From positions 558,001 to 622,000 of the forward strand of contig NZ_JACXZS010000001.1 in assembly GCF_014779795.1 (NCBI RefSeq): DNA of 64,000 nt, in the 5' to 3' direction. A program made the translations under genes and the position numbers. A model generated the notes under the pieces. That model was not told where the DNA came from. It did not search any database and was given only the letters and a program-made list of their open reading frames with translations. Shown in pieces: positions 8,303-16,699 of this stretch. Position 1 is the stretch's first letter; each line of letters starts with the position of its first letter. The DNA comes from Microbacterium helvum (lineage in GTDB: Bacteria; Actinomycetota; Actinomycetes; Actinomycetales; Microbacteriaceae).

Positions 8303-10585
8303 ATGCTGCACCTCGACGCCACGCACGCCGCGCGCGAGGCGCGTACGCCGCGCATGGCGAACGACGAGGACGCCCGCCCCGGGATCTCGCTCACCAGCAG
8401 CAGCCTCATGCGCGACGGGCGCCCGTGGCTGCCGGTGTCGGGCGAACTTCACTACACGAGGGTCCCGCGCGAGCGGTGGACCGAGCGTCTGCGCCTCATG
8501 CGGGCGGGCGGCATCACGGTGGTCTCGACGTATGTGCCGTGGCTGCATCACGAGCCGGTGCGCGGGCAGGCGCGCTTCGACGGCCGGTACGACGTCGGAG
8601 CGTTCGTCGACGCCGCGCGCGCCGAGGGCCTCGAGGTCGTGCTGCGCATCGGGCCGTGGGTTCACGGCGAGATGCGCAACGGCGGGTTCCCCGATTGGGT
8701 TCAGCACGCGCGGGTCGCGCATCGCACCGACGATCCCGCGTACCTGGCGCTCGTGGCCGAGTGGTTCGGGCGTCTCGCCCGCGCGCTGGGCGACCGCGGC
8801 AGGCCGGACGTGCTGCTCGGCATCCAGCTCGAGAACGAGCTGTACGACCAGTCGGGGCATCTCGTGACGCTCAAGCGCCTCGCCCGCGAGGCCGGGCTGT
8901 CGGCACCGCTGTGGACGGCCACCGCATGGGGCGGCGCACGGCTGCCCGATCCCGAGATGCTGCCGCTGTGGGGCGGGTACGGCGACGGGTTCTGGGTCGA
9001 TCCAGGCCAGCCGTGGGATCCGACCTTCCGCGCGCACTTCTTCTTCTCCGACACGTGGGACGACCCCGGCATCGGCGCCGACGTGAGGGAAGCGGATGCC
9101 GCGGCCACCGGCTCCGGCCGTGCCCCGGCTGCCACGCGCAGCTCCGAACTGTCGGCCTGGTTCCCCGCCGCGACGTGCGAGCTCGGCGGCGGCATGGCGA
9201 CCGCGTACCACCGGCGCCCGCGTCCCGAGGCCCTCGACATCGCCGCGGTCGCTCACGCGAAGCTCGGCAGTGGCTCTGCCTGGCAGGGCTACTACATGTA
9301 TGCCGGCGGCACGAACCCCGGCCCCGACCTCGAAGAGACGCAGGCGACGGGCTACCCCAACGACATGACACCGCGCGGGTACGACTTCCACGCGCCGATC
9401 GGCGAGGCCGGGCGGACTGCCCCGAGCCATGCCGCGCTGCGGCAGCAGCACGCGTTCATCGCCGCGTTCGGCGATCGGCTCGCCCCGATGCGGTCCTACC
9501 TGCCCGAGCTGCGGCCGGCCGGGGTCGAGGACTCCACGACGCTGCGCTGGGCCGTGCGGGCCGAGGACGGCGCGGGGTTCGTCTTCATCGGATGGCATCA
9601 GCCGCACGTCGCGCTGCCGGTGTACCGCGGCGCGCGGTTCCGCATCGAGACGCCGCGCGGGCCGGTCGAGCTGCCGAGCGCTCCCGTCGACATCCCGCCC
9701 GGGACCCTCGCCCGGTGGCCCCTCGGGCTGGAGATCGGCGGCGTGACCATCGACTGGGCGACGGCCTCCGCGCTGACGGTGCTGCCCGGGTCGGTGCCCA
9801 CCCTGGTACTGGCCGAGGACGCCGGCATCCCCGTCGAGATCGTGCACGACGGCGTCGTGCACCATGTCGAGCCCGGCGCCGACCCCCTGCGACTCGCCGG
9901 GGCGCTCGACGTGCTGGTGCTGACCGCCGCCGACGCGGCGGACGCCTGGGTCGTCGAGGCCGGCGAGCGCCGGCTGCTCGTCTCGCCGGACGAGGTGACC
10001 TGGGATGCTGCCGGCAGCGTTTCCGTGAGGTCGGGGGCGGCGCACCCCGAGGTGCGGGAGTACGCCGGCGGAGCCTGGCGCGCACTCGACCTCGTGCTCT
10101 CGGACGGCGCCAGGCTGGAGGCATCCTGCGCCGTCGGAACAGTGCGTGAACCATCGGTGCCGTCGGGCGACTACGGCAACCGTGACGGGCGCCAGGCGGC
10201 GCCGCGCGACGAGGTGCTCGACGCGCATGCGGCGGTGTTCGCCCTCGAGGTGCCGCCGCACACCGACGACGCCGTGCTGCGGGTACGGTGGGCCGGCGAC
10301 GTCCTGCAGCTTCGAGTGGACGGCGAGACGGCGACCGACCGGTTCTGGGACGGTTCGGAGTTCATCGTCAGCCTGCGCGATGCCGGCGTCGGCCCGGCAT
10401 CGCACGTTGAGCTGCGCATCCTGCCCCTGCGCGCCGACAGCGGTGTGCATCTTCCGGCCGACGCCGCCGCGCGCCTGGCCGCCGCGCGTGCCACGCTGTG
10501 CGCGCTCGACGACGTGACCATCGAACAGCGCGCCCTCTGGCGCGAGACAGCACCCCGACGAGAGCCGAAGGAGACCCTCCGATGA
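8303..10585 (+). CDS. GH35-type beta-galactosidase (glycoside hydrolase)
   Basis: 760 residues from ATG 8303, 5 bp after the GH51 stop. ATG 8354 is an alternative start that would remove a poorly conserved leader. GH35 hallmarks are GELHYTRVPRERW, TYVPWLHHEP, LRIGPWVHGEMRNGG, IQLENE (acid/base Glu about 179) and YYMYAGGTNPG. The nucleophile region is atypical (TCELGGG), so substrate may differ from classical beta-galactosidases. The long C-terminal part (about 400-760) holds beta-rich accessory domains. No signal peptide. The stop overlaps the next start by 4 bp. Confidence 0.85.
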   Translation: MLHLDATHAAREARTPRMANDEDARPGISLTSSSLMRDGRPWLPVSGELHYTRVPRERWTERLRLMRAGGITVVSTYVPWLHHEPVRGQARFDGRYDVGAFVDAARAEGLEVVLRIGPWVHGEMRNGGFPDWVQHARVAHRTDDPAYLALVAEWFGRLARALGDRGRPDVLLGIQLENELYDQSGHLVTLKRLAREAGLSAPLWTATAWGGARLPDPEMLPLWGGYGDGFWVDPGQPWDPTFRAHFFFSDTWDDPGIGADVREADAAATGSGRAPAATRSSELSAWFPAATCELGGGMATAYHRRPRPEALDIAAVAHAKLGSGSAWQGYYMYAGGTNPGPDLEETQATGYPNDMTPRGYDFHAPIGEAGRTAPSHAALRQQHAFIAAFGDRLAPMRSYLPELRPAGVEDSTTLRWAVRAEDGAGFVFIGWHQPHVALPVYRGARFRIETPRGPVELPSAPVDIPPGTLARWPLGLEIGGVTIDWATASALTVLPGSVPTLVLAEDAGIPVEIVHDGVVHHVEPGADPLRLAGALDVLVLTAADAADAWVVEAGERRLLVSPDEVTWDAAGSVSVRSGAAHPEVREYAGGAWRALDLVLSDGARLEASCAVGTVREPSVPSGDYGNRDGRQAAPRDEVLDAHAAVFALEVPPHTDDAVLRVRWAGDVLQLRVDGETATDRFWDGSEFIVSLRDAGVGPASHVELRILPLRADSGVHLPADAAARLAAARATLCALDDVTIEQRALWRETAPRREPKETLR

Positions 10586-11889
10586 CCCTGCGCAAGACCC
10601 CGACTCCCCCGATGGGCTGGAACAGCTGGGACTGCTACGGCACCACCGTCACCGAGGACGAGGTGATCGCCAACGCCGAGTTCATGGCCGAGCACCTGCT
10701 GGCCCATGGGTGGGACACGATCGTGATCGACGCCGACTGGGCCGACCCGCAGCCGCGGTCGCACGGCTACAACGAGGCCGCGCGACTCACGATCGACGCA
10801 CACGGACGCCTGCATCCCGACCCCGTGCGCTTCCCGAGCTCTGCGGGCGGGGCGGGGTTCGGTCCGCTCGCCGCGCGCCTTCACGGGCTCGGCCTGAAGC
10901 TCGGCGTGCATGTGATGCGCGGCATCCCCCGCGTCGCCGTCGCCGCGGACACCCCCGTGCTGGGCACGGACTCGACGGCGTCGCAGATCACCGACCCGAC
11001 CAACGTGTGCGAGTGGAACCCGCACTATGTGGGCCTGGATCACACGAACCCGGCCGCGCAGGCCTACTACGACTCGTGCGTCGCGCAGTTCGCCGAGTGG
11101 GGCCTCGACTTCGTGAAGGCCGACGACATGCTGTGGCCGTACCAGGTGCCCGACATCGAGGCGTACGCGCTCGCGGTCGAGCGCGCCGACCGCGAGATCG
11201 CCCTCTCGCTCTCGCCCGGGCGCGACCTGTCGGCCGCGCACCTCGACCACCTGCGTGCGAACGCGACCATGTGGCGCGTGTGCGACGACGTGTGGGACCG
11301 CTGGGACGACATCGAGCCCAACTTCGCCCGCCTCGCGCGGTGGGCGCCGTTCGCCGTTCCGGACGGCTGGCCCGACGCCGACATGCTGCCGCTCGGCCGC
11401 ATCGGCATCCGGGCCGAGCGCGGCGAGCCCCGCGAAGGCGCGCTGACGCTCGCCGAGCGCCGCACGCTGGTGACTCTGTGGGTCATGGCCCGATCGCCGC
11501 TCATGATCGGCGGCGACCTGCCGACCAGCGCGGCCGAGACGATCGCGCTGTTCACGAACGACGACGTGCTGCGCGTGCTGAACGAATCGCACGGCAACCG
11601 GGAGCTGCTCCGCGAGCGCGGTCTCGTGGTGTGGGCGGCCCCAGGGCCGGACGGCGAGCGCTGGGTCGCCGTGTTCAACCTCGACGACGAGGCGCGGGTC
11701 GAGCCGTTCGACACGCGGTCCCTCGGGCTGGGTGCGGCGCCCGCGGGCGTCGTCGACGTATGGTCCGGCGAGTCCGTCACCGTCGAGGCCGTGCACGAGC
11801 AGTCGAACGCCGCGCGCAGCGTGGCTCCCGGCAGCTCGGTCGTGCGCATCGCCCTCGAGCCGCACGGCTGCGTGCTGCTGCGCGTCTGA
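10582..11889 (+). CDS. GH27 alpha-galactosidase (or beta-L-arabinopyranosidase)
   Basis: 435 residues. The GH27 start signature PPMGWNSWDCYG is near the N-terminus. The nucleophile Asp about 181 sits in LDFVKADDM and the acid/base Asp about 235/236 in RVCDDVWD; RSPLMIGGDLP and LFTNDDVLRVLN complete the barrel. No signal peptide. GH27 includes alpha-galactosidases and beta-L-arabinopyranosidases; the arabinan/galactan context leaves both open. ATG 10582 overlaps the GH35 stop (ATGA). A large repeat hairpin follows. Confidence 0.92.
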   Translation: MTLRKTPTPPMGWNSWDCYGTTVTEDEVIANAEFMAEHLLAHGWDTIVIDADWADPQPRSHGYNEAARLTIDAHGRLHPDPVRFPSSAGGAGFGPLAARLHGLGLKLGVHVMRGIPRVAVAADTPVLGTDSTASQITDPTNVCEWNPHYVGLDHTNPAAQAYYDSCVAQFAEWGLDFVKADDMLWPYQVPDIEAYALAVERADREIALSLSPGRDLSAAHLDHLRANATMWRVCDDVWDRWDDIEPNFARLARWAPFAVPDGWPDADMLPLGRIGIRAERGEPREGALTLAERRTLVTLWVMARSPLMIGGDLPTSAAETIALFTNDDVLRVLNESHGNRELLRERGLVVWAAPGPDGERWVAVFNLDDEARVEPFDTRSLGLGAAPAGVVDVWSGESVTVEAVHEQSNAARSVAPGSSVVRIALEPHGCVLLRV

Positions 11890-11898
11890 CGCGTCCTG

Positions 11899-12035
11899 TT
11901 CCGCAGTCATTTCTCGCGGCGCTCATGCTCTCAACCCGCACGAGCTGACTGCGGAGCGATCGTGGTAGCTCGCTCCGCAGTCAGCTTCTGCGGGTTACGT
12001 GTCCGCGCTGCGACCGAAGGTGACTGCGGAGCAAA
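11899..12035. repeat. Palindromic repeat family 2 (core GACTGCGGAGC), with long hairpin
   Basis: The centre is an extended hairpin: 17-bp perfect arms (11943-11959 and 11970-11986, core CTGACTGCGGAGCGA) around a 10-nt loop, enclosed after a 2-nt symmetric bulge by another 8 bp (AACCCGCA 11933-11940 with TGCGGGTT 11989-11996). Partial copies of the CCGCAGTC/GACTGCGGAGC core lie on both sides. The same family recurs at 52570-52790. It may also end transcription of the GH operon. Confidence 0.85.
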
Positions 12036-12058
12036 GGGGACGGAGAAGGGGATGCCTC

Positions 12059-12115
12059 GGGAAAGCGCTTGCGAGGCATCCGCTCTCATGGCACACTATT
12101 GGAAAGCGTTTACCC
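12059..12115 (+). promoter_or_regulatory. Two LacI-type operators upstream of the Gfo/Idh trio
   Basis: GGAAAGCGCTTGCG (12060-12073) and TTGGAAAGCGTTTACCC (12099-12115) are both close to the LacI-family core GAAA-CG-TTTC and lie about 40 bp apart before the gene at 12171. Spacing suggests that they flank the promoter. The cognate regulator is not certain; the LacI proteins at 17745, 23869 and 25131 are candidates. Confidence 0.7.
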
Positions 12116-12170
12116 AGTGAGCGGACAGCCGCCGGGTACCCAGAGCATTCAGAGAAGAAAGCAGGACCCC

Positions 12171-13382
12171 GTGACCGACACGACCCTCGCCCCCGCCGGC
12201 ACCGAGGCGCTCTCCCCCGATGCACCAGCACAGGTGCGTGAGATCGGCATCATCATGAACGGCGTCTCGGGCCGCATGGGCTACCGCCAGCACCTCGTGC
12301 GCTCGATCCTGGCGATCCGCGAGCAGGGCGGCATCGAGCTGTCCGACGGCACGCGCGTGACCGTCAAGCCGCTGCTCGTCGGCCGCAGCGAGGCCAAGCT
12401 CGCCGAGCTCGCGGCGAAGCACGGCATCGAGGACTACACGACCGACCTCGACGCCGCCCTCGCCGACCCCCGCTGGGAGATCTACGCCGACTTCCTGGTC
12501 ACCAAGGCCCGCGCCGCGGCACTGCGCAAGGCCATCGCCGCCGGCAAGACGATCTACACCGAGAAGCCCACCGCCGAGACGGTCGCCGAGGCGCTCGAGC
12601 TCGCGAAGCTGGCGCAGGATGCCGGCGTCAAGACCGGCGTCGTGCACGACAAGCTGTACCTGCCGGGCCTGCAGAAGCTCAAGCGCCTCATCGACTCCGG
12701 CTTCTTCGGCCGCATCCTGTCGGTGCGCGGCGAGTTCGGCTACTGGGTGTTCGAGGGCGACTGGCAGCCCGCCCAGCGCCCGTCGTGGAACTACCGCGCC
12801 GAGGACGGCGGCGGCATCATCGTCGACATGTTCCCGCACTGGAACTACGTGCTCGAGAACCTGTTCGGCGACGTCAAGACCGTCTACGCACAGGCCGCCG
12901 TGCACATCCAGGACCGCTGGGACGAGAAGGGCGAGCACTACACCGCCACCGCTGAGGACGCCGCGTACGGCATCTTCGAGCTCGAGGGCGACATCGTGGC
13001 GCAGATCAACTCGTCGTGGACCGTGCGCGTGAACCGCGACGAGCTCGTCGAGTTCCACGTCGACGGCACGCACGGTTCGGCCGTCGTGGGCCTGTTCGGC
13101 GCGAAGATCCAGCACCGCAACGCCACTCCCAAGCCGGTGTGGAACCCCGACCTGGCCGACGACCACGACTACGACGCCGACTGGGCCGAGGTGCCCGTCA
13201 ACGACGTGTTCCAGAACGGCTTCCGCCAGCAGTGGGAGGAGTTCCTCGAGTCCTACGTGCTCGACACCCCCTACGCGTTCGACCTGCTCTCAGGCGCGCG
13301 CGGCGTGCTGCTCGCCGAGGCCGGCCTGCAGTCCAGCCGCGAAGGCCGCAAGGTCGAGCTGCCGGCGCTCACCCTGGAGTGA
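12171..13382 (+). CDS. Gfo/Idh/MocA-family oxidoreductase
   Basis: 403 residues. The N-terminal Rossmann fold has IIMNGVSGRMGYRQHL, and IYTEKPTAETVAEALELA contains the family EKP motif. The C-terminal alpha/beta domain has the conserved GGGIIVDMFPHWNYVLE. It should oxidise or reduce a sugar, cyclitol or related compound with NAD(P). The frame is open upstream to 12069, but GTG 12171 is chosen because a LacI-type operator (12099-12115) lies inside the longer frame and AGAAGAAAGCAGGA precedes the GTG. It leads a three-gene operon (5 bp to the next gene). Confidence 0.9.
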   Translation: MTDTTLAPAGTEALSPDAPAQVREIGIIMNGVSGRMGYRQHLVRSILAIREQGGIELSDGTRVTVKPLLVGRSEAKLAELAAKHGIEDYTTDLDAALADPRWEIYADFLVTKARAAALRKAIAAGKTIYTEKPTAETVAEALELAKLAQDAGVKTGVVHDKLYLPGLQKLKRLIDSGFFGRILSVRGEFGYWVFEGDWQPAQRPSWNYRAEDGGGIIVDMFPHWNYVLENLFGDVKTVYAQAAVHIQDRWDEKGEHYTATAEDAAYGIFELEGDIVAQINSSWTVRVNRDELVEFHVDGTHGSAVVGLFGAKIQHRNATPKPVWNPDLADDHDYDADWAEVPVNDVFQNGFRQQWEEFLESYVLDTPYAFDLLSGARGVLLAEAGLQSSREGRKVELPALTLE

Positions 13383-13387
13383 TCGGG

Positions 13388-14605
13388 ATGCCGCACCTCA
13401 CCCTTCTCTCGGCAGACGGGGTCCTCACCGCCGCCGAGCTGAACGAAGCCCCGGGCTACACGCGCCCCGACGGGCCGCTTCGCTCGCGCGTGGCGTACGC
13501 CGCCGCGCACGTGGTGCCCCGGACGTGGGCCGACAACACCCCCGGTCAGCCGGCCGAGGTCGACTGGGATGCCACGCTCGACTTCCGTCGCGCCGTGTAC
13601 TCGTGGGGCCTCGGCGTCGCCGATGCCATGGACACCGCGCAGCGCAACATGGGCCTCGACGCCGCGGCGACGCGCGACCTCATCGCGCGCTCGGCGCAGG
13701 TCGCGCGCGAAGAGGGCGGCTCGGTCGTCGTCGGGGTCAATACCGACCACGTCGACGAGGAGCGCATCTCGATCGACCAGGTGATCGATGCCTACAAGCA
13801 GCAGCTGCACTTCACCGAGGAGCAGGGCGCCGGCCCGGTGCTGATGGCCTCGCGCCACCTGGCGCGCGTGGCGGAGTCGGCCGCCGACTACCGCCGCGTG
13901 TACCGCGAGGTGCTGCATGCGGCGACCACGCCCGTCGTGCTGCACTGGCTCGGCACGGCGTTCGACCCGGTGCTCGACGGCTACTTCGGCTCGACCGACT
14001 GGCGTGAGGCATCCACCGTCCTTCTGGACATCATCGAAGAGAACGTCGACAAGATCGCGGGCGTCAAGATGAGCCTGCTGGATGCCGCCTCCGAGGTGTC
14101 GGTGCGCGAGAGGCTGCCGGAGTCCGTGCGCATGTTCACCGGCGACGACTTCAACTACGTCGGGCTCATCGGCGGGGCGGACGTGCCCGAGGCTCGTCAG
14201 CCGGAGCGGGACGCGGGGTCTTCCCGGCAGCACTCGGACGCCCTGCTCGGCGCGTTCGCGGCGATCACGCCGGTCGCGTCGGCGGCGATCCAGGCGCTCG
14301 ACGCCGGCGACCCGGCCCGGTACCTCGAGATCCTCAGCCCGACCGAGGAGCTCAGCCGCCAGGTGTTCGCCGCGCCGACGTTCTACTACAAGACGGGTGT
14401 CGCGTTCCTGTCGTGGCTGAACGGTCACCAGCCCGCGTTCCAGATGGTGGGCGGGCTGCACTCGGCGCGCAGCCTCCCGCACCTGTCGCGCATCGTCGAG
14501 CTGGCGAACGCGTCGCTCGCGCTCGAGCAGCCGGAGCTCGCGGCGATCCGCTGGCACGGGATGCTGCGCCACAACGGCATCGACGTTCCCGGGGTGATCG
14601 CGTGA
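13388..14605 (+). CDS. DUF993 (dihydrodipicolinate-synthase-like) protein
   Basis: 405 residues. The protein matches the DUF993 family, annotated as distantly related to dihydrodipicolinate synthase/aldolases: PRTWADNTPGQPAEVDWD, FRRAVYSWGLGVADAMDTAQRNMGLD, LHWLGTAFDPVLDGYFGS, KIAGVKMSLLD (candidate Schiff-base Lys) and FTGDDFNYVGLI. No member is biochemically characterised to my knowledge. It lies between a Gfo/Idh dehydrogenase and a TIM-barrel isomerase with 5-bp and overlapping junctions, which suggests an aldol cleavage step after oxidation and isomerisation. ATG 13388. Confidence 0.82.
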   Translation: MPHLTLLSADGVLTAAELNEAPGYTRPDGPLRSRVAYAAAHVVPRTWADNTPGQPAEVDWDATLDFRRAVYSWGLGVADAMDTAQRNMGLDAAATRDLIARSAQVAREEGGSVVVGVNTDHVDEERISIDQVIDAYKQQLHFTEEQGAGPVLMASRHLARVAESAADYRRVYREVLHAATTPVVLHWLGTAFDPVLDGYFGSTDWREASTVLLDIIEENVDKIAGVKMSLLDAASEVSVRERLPESVRMFTGDDFNYVGLIGGADVPEARQPERDAGSSRQHSDALLGAFAAITPVASAAIQALDAGDPARYLEILSPTEELSRQVFAAPTFYYKTGVAFLSWLNGHQPAFQMVGGLHSARSLPHLSRIVELANASLALEQPELAAIRWHGMLRHNGIDVPGVIA

Positions 14606-15486
14606 CCGCCACCGTCGACCCACGTCTGTCGATCAACCAGGCGACCATCAAGTACGCCGACCTCGCCACCGCGCTGCGCGTGACGGCCGAGGCCGGGGTG
14701 CAGGGCATCGGGCTGTGGCGCGAACCGGTGAACGAGGTGGGACTCTCGACCGCCGCGTCGATGCTGGCCGACTCGGGGCTGCGTTTCACGACTCACTGCC
14801 GCGGCGGTTTCTTCACGGTGCCCGAGGGGCCCGCACGCCGCGCGTCGATCGACGACAACCGGGTCGCCATCGAAGAGACGGCGACGCTGGCCGCCGCCGG
14901 AGCGCCCGGGTCGACCGCGATCCTCGTGCTGGTCGCCGGCGGCCTGCCCGAGGGCTCGCGCGACGTCGCCGGTGCGCGGGAGCGCGTGCGCGACGCGATC
15001 GGCGAGCTCGCTCCGGATGCCGCCGCCGCGGGTGTCACCCTGGCGATCGAGCCGCTGCACCCGATGTACGCGTCGGATCGCTGCGTCGTCTCGACGCTCG
15101 GTCAGGCGCTCGACATCGCGGCGGACTTCGATCCCGCTGTCGTCGGCGCCACCGTCGACACGTTCCACATCTGGTGGGACCCGGACGTGCTCGCATCGAT
15201 CGAGCGCGCGGGCCGCGAGGGACGCATCGCCACGTACCAGGTATGCGATTGGAAGAACCCGCTGGCCGCGGACGTGCTGCTGAGCCGCCACTACCCCGGC
15301 GACGGCGTCATCGACTTCGCGTCGCTGACCGCCGCCGTCGAGGCGACCGGCTACGACCGCGACATCGAGGTCGAGATCTTCAACCAGGAGATCTGGGACA
15401 CCGACCCCCGCACCGTCGTGGAGCGCACGGCCGCCGGGTTCGCGGCATCCGTCTCGCCGCATCTGCGTGCCCGCGTCGCAAGCTGA
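14602..15486 (+). CDS. Sugar phosphate isomerase/epimerase-like TIM barrel
   Basis: 294 residues of the xylose isomerase-like TIM-barrel superfamily. Likely metal ligands are visible in order: Glu in LAIEPLHPMY, Asp and His in ATVDTFHIWWDPDV, and Glu in DIEVEIFN. GTG 14602 overlaps the DUF993 stop (GTGA), so all three genes of the trio are coupled. Substrate unknown; relatives act on ketoses, inosose or hydroxypyruvate. A 13-bp hairpin follows. Confidence 0.87.
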   Translation: MTATVDPRLSINQATIKYADLATALRVTAEAGVQGIGLWREPVNEVGLSTAASMLADSGLRFTTHCRGGFFTVPEGPARRASIDDNRVAIEETATLAAAGAPGSTAILVLVAGGLPEGSRDVAGARERVRDAIGELAPDAAAAGVTLAIEPLHPMYASDRCVVSTLGQALDIAADFDPAVVGATVDTFHIWWDPDVLASIERAGREGRIATYQVCDWKNPLAADVLLSRHYPGDGVIDFASLTAAVEATGYDRDIEVEIFNQEIWDTDPRTVVERTAAGFAASVSPHLRARVAS

Positions 15487-15503
15487 CGCCGCCCGAGTCT
15501 CGG

Positions 15504-15537
15504 AGCGCCCGCGGGGTTCTTGGCCCCCGCGGGCGCT
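15504..15537 (+). terminator. Intrinsic-terminator-like hairpin after the trio
   Basis: A 13-bp GC-rich stem, AGCGCCCGCGGGG (15504-15516) with its complement (15525-15537), and an 8-nt loop, 17 bp after the stop codon. The following TCGTCGTTCC is only weakly T-rich. Confidence 0.65.
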
Positions 15538-15576
15538 TCGTCGTTCCGTGCAGGTCACGCCCCGGCACAGCCATCC

Positions 15577-15720
15577 GGTCGTTGAGCGAGCGGAGCGAGT
15601 CGAAACGCCGCAAGCCGCCCATCAGACGCAGCCGCTCGCGATGCGCACGCATCCGGGTTTCACGAGAACGTCCCACGACGTCTGGCCCTCGCTCGTTCGT
15701 CGCTTTGCCCAACGACCAGG
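15577..15720. repeat. Palindromic repeat family 1, two opposed copies
   Basis: A forward copy of the GGTCGTTGAGCGAGCGGAGC type, continuing to CGAAACGCC (15577-15610), faces a degraded reverse copy (15656-15720: CGAGAACG, CGCTCGTT, CAACGACCAGG). This repeat family recurs at 26144, 32321, 41443, 47376 and 56121. It fills the gap between the trio and the convergent permease genes; no gene is seen here. Confidence 0.8.
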
Positions 15721-15781
15721 TGAGCCCGAGTTGTCTGAGACAAGGCTCGCGGGGCGCCTCGGGCGACGAGAGAGTCGGCGC

Positions 15782-16699
15782 CTACTTCATTCCGGTCGTC
15801 GCGATGCCTTTGATGAGGAACCGCTGGCCGAAGAGGAAGGCCAGGAACACGGGCACGAGCGAGACTACCGACATCGCGAACATGCCCCCGAAGTTCGACG
15901 AGCCCTGAGACGACAGGAACTGGCGCAGCGCGAGTGGAACCGTGAAGAGCTGCGGGTTGTTCAGATAGATGAGGGCTCCGAAGAAGTCGTTCCACACCCA
16001 CACGAACGTGAAGATCGCCGTTGTCGCCAAAGCAGGAGTCATCATCGGAATGAGGATCTGCAGGAAGATCCTCGCGTGACCGGCACCGTCGATGCGGGCC
16101 GCCTCGTCCAGCTCGCGCGGGATGCCGCGGATGAACTGCACCATCAAGAAGATGAAGAAGGAATCCGTCGCGAGCATCTTCGGCAGGATGAGGGGCCAGA
16201 AGGTGTTCACCAGGCCCATCTGACTGAACATGATGTACTGCGGCACGATGACGACATGCATGGGCAGCATGATCGTCACCAGCATGATCGCGAACATCGT
16301 GCGCTTGAAGCGGAAGTCAAGTCGAGCGAACGCGTATGCCGCCATCGCACACGAGACGAGGTTGCCGATGATGCTGCCCAGCACGACGATGACGGAGTTC
16401 ACGAGGTATGTGCCGAACGACGGGGACAGCGCGTTCCATCCGTCGATGTAGTTCGACGTATCGAACGAGACCGGCCATAGGCCGGGCAGACGGAAGATCT
16501 CGTCGTTGGGACGAAGCGAACTGACAATCATCCAGAGCAGTGGATAGATGAGCAGCACCGACACCACGATCAGGAAAACGTGCCTCGCGAGCGCTCCCAA
16601 GGCGGTACGTCGCCGATATACGGAACGGCGCCTGGCATCGGCCCGCACAGCAGCCGGACGCCGGGTTGAGCCCGAGGTGACAAGCGTCTCAGTCGTCAT
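15782..16699 (-). CDS. ABC sugar permease, MalG type
   Basis: 305 residues with a basic N-terminal tail (about 38 residues) and six membrane segments beginning HVFLIVVSVLLIYPLLWMIV. The EAA loop reads LDEAARIDGAGHARIFLQILIP and the C-terminus is RFLIKGIATTGMK. Its start overlaps the end of the MalF-type gene by 11 bp, so the two are coupled. Together with 16689-17624 and the binding protein at 20120-21415 it forms a complete importer apart from the ATPase. Confidence 0.93.
   Translation of the reverse strand: MTTETLVTSGSTRRPAAVRADARRRSVYRRRTALGALARHVFLIVVSVLLIYPLLWMIVSSLRPNDEIFRLPGLWPVSFDTSNYIDGWNALSPSFGTYLVNSVIVVLGSIIGNLVSCAMAAYAFARLDFRFKRTMFAIMLVTIMLPMHVVIVPQYIMFSQMGLVNTFWPLILPKMLATDSFFIFLMVQFIRGIPRELDEAARIDGAGHARIFLQILIPMMTPALATTAIFTFVWVWNDFFGALIYLNNPQLFTVPLALRQFLSSQGSSNFGGMFAMSVVSLVPVFLAFLFGQRFLIKGIATTGMK

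Noticed and set aside
12069..12170. Upstream extension of the Gfo/Idh gene
   Set aside because: It would place a LacI-type operator inside the coding region, and the extra residues do not resemble the family; GTG 12171 has a purine-rich ribosome site.
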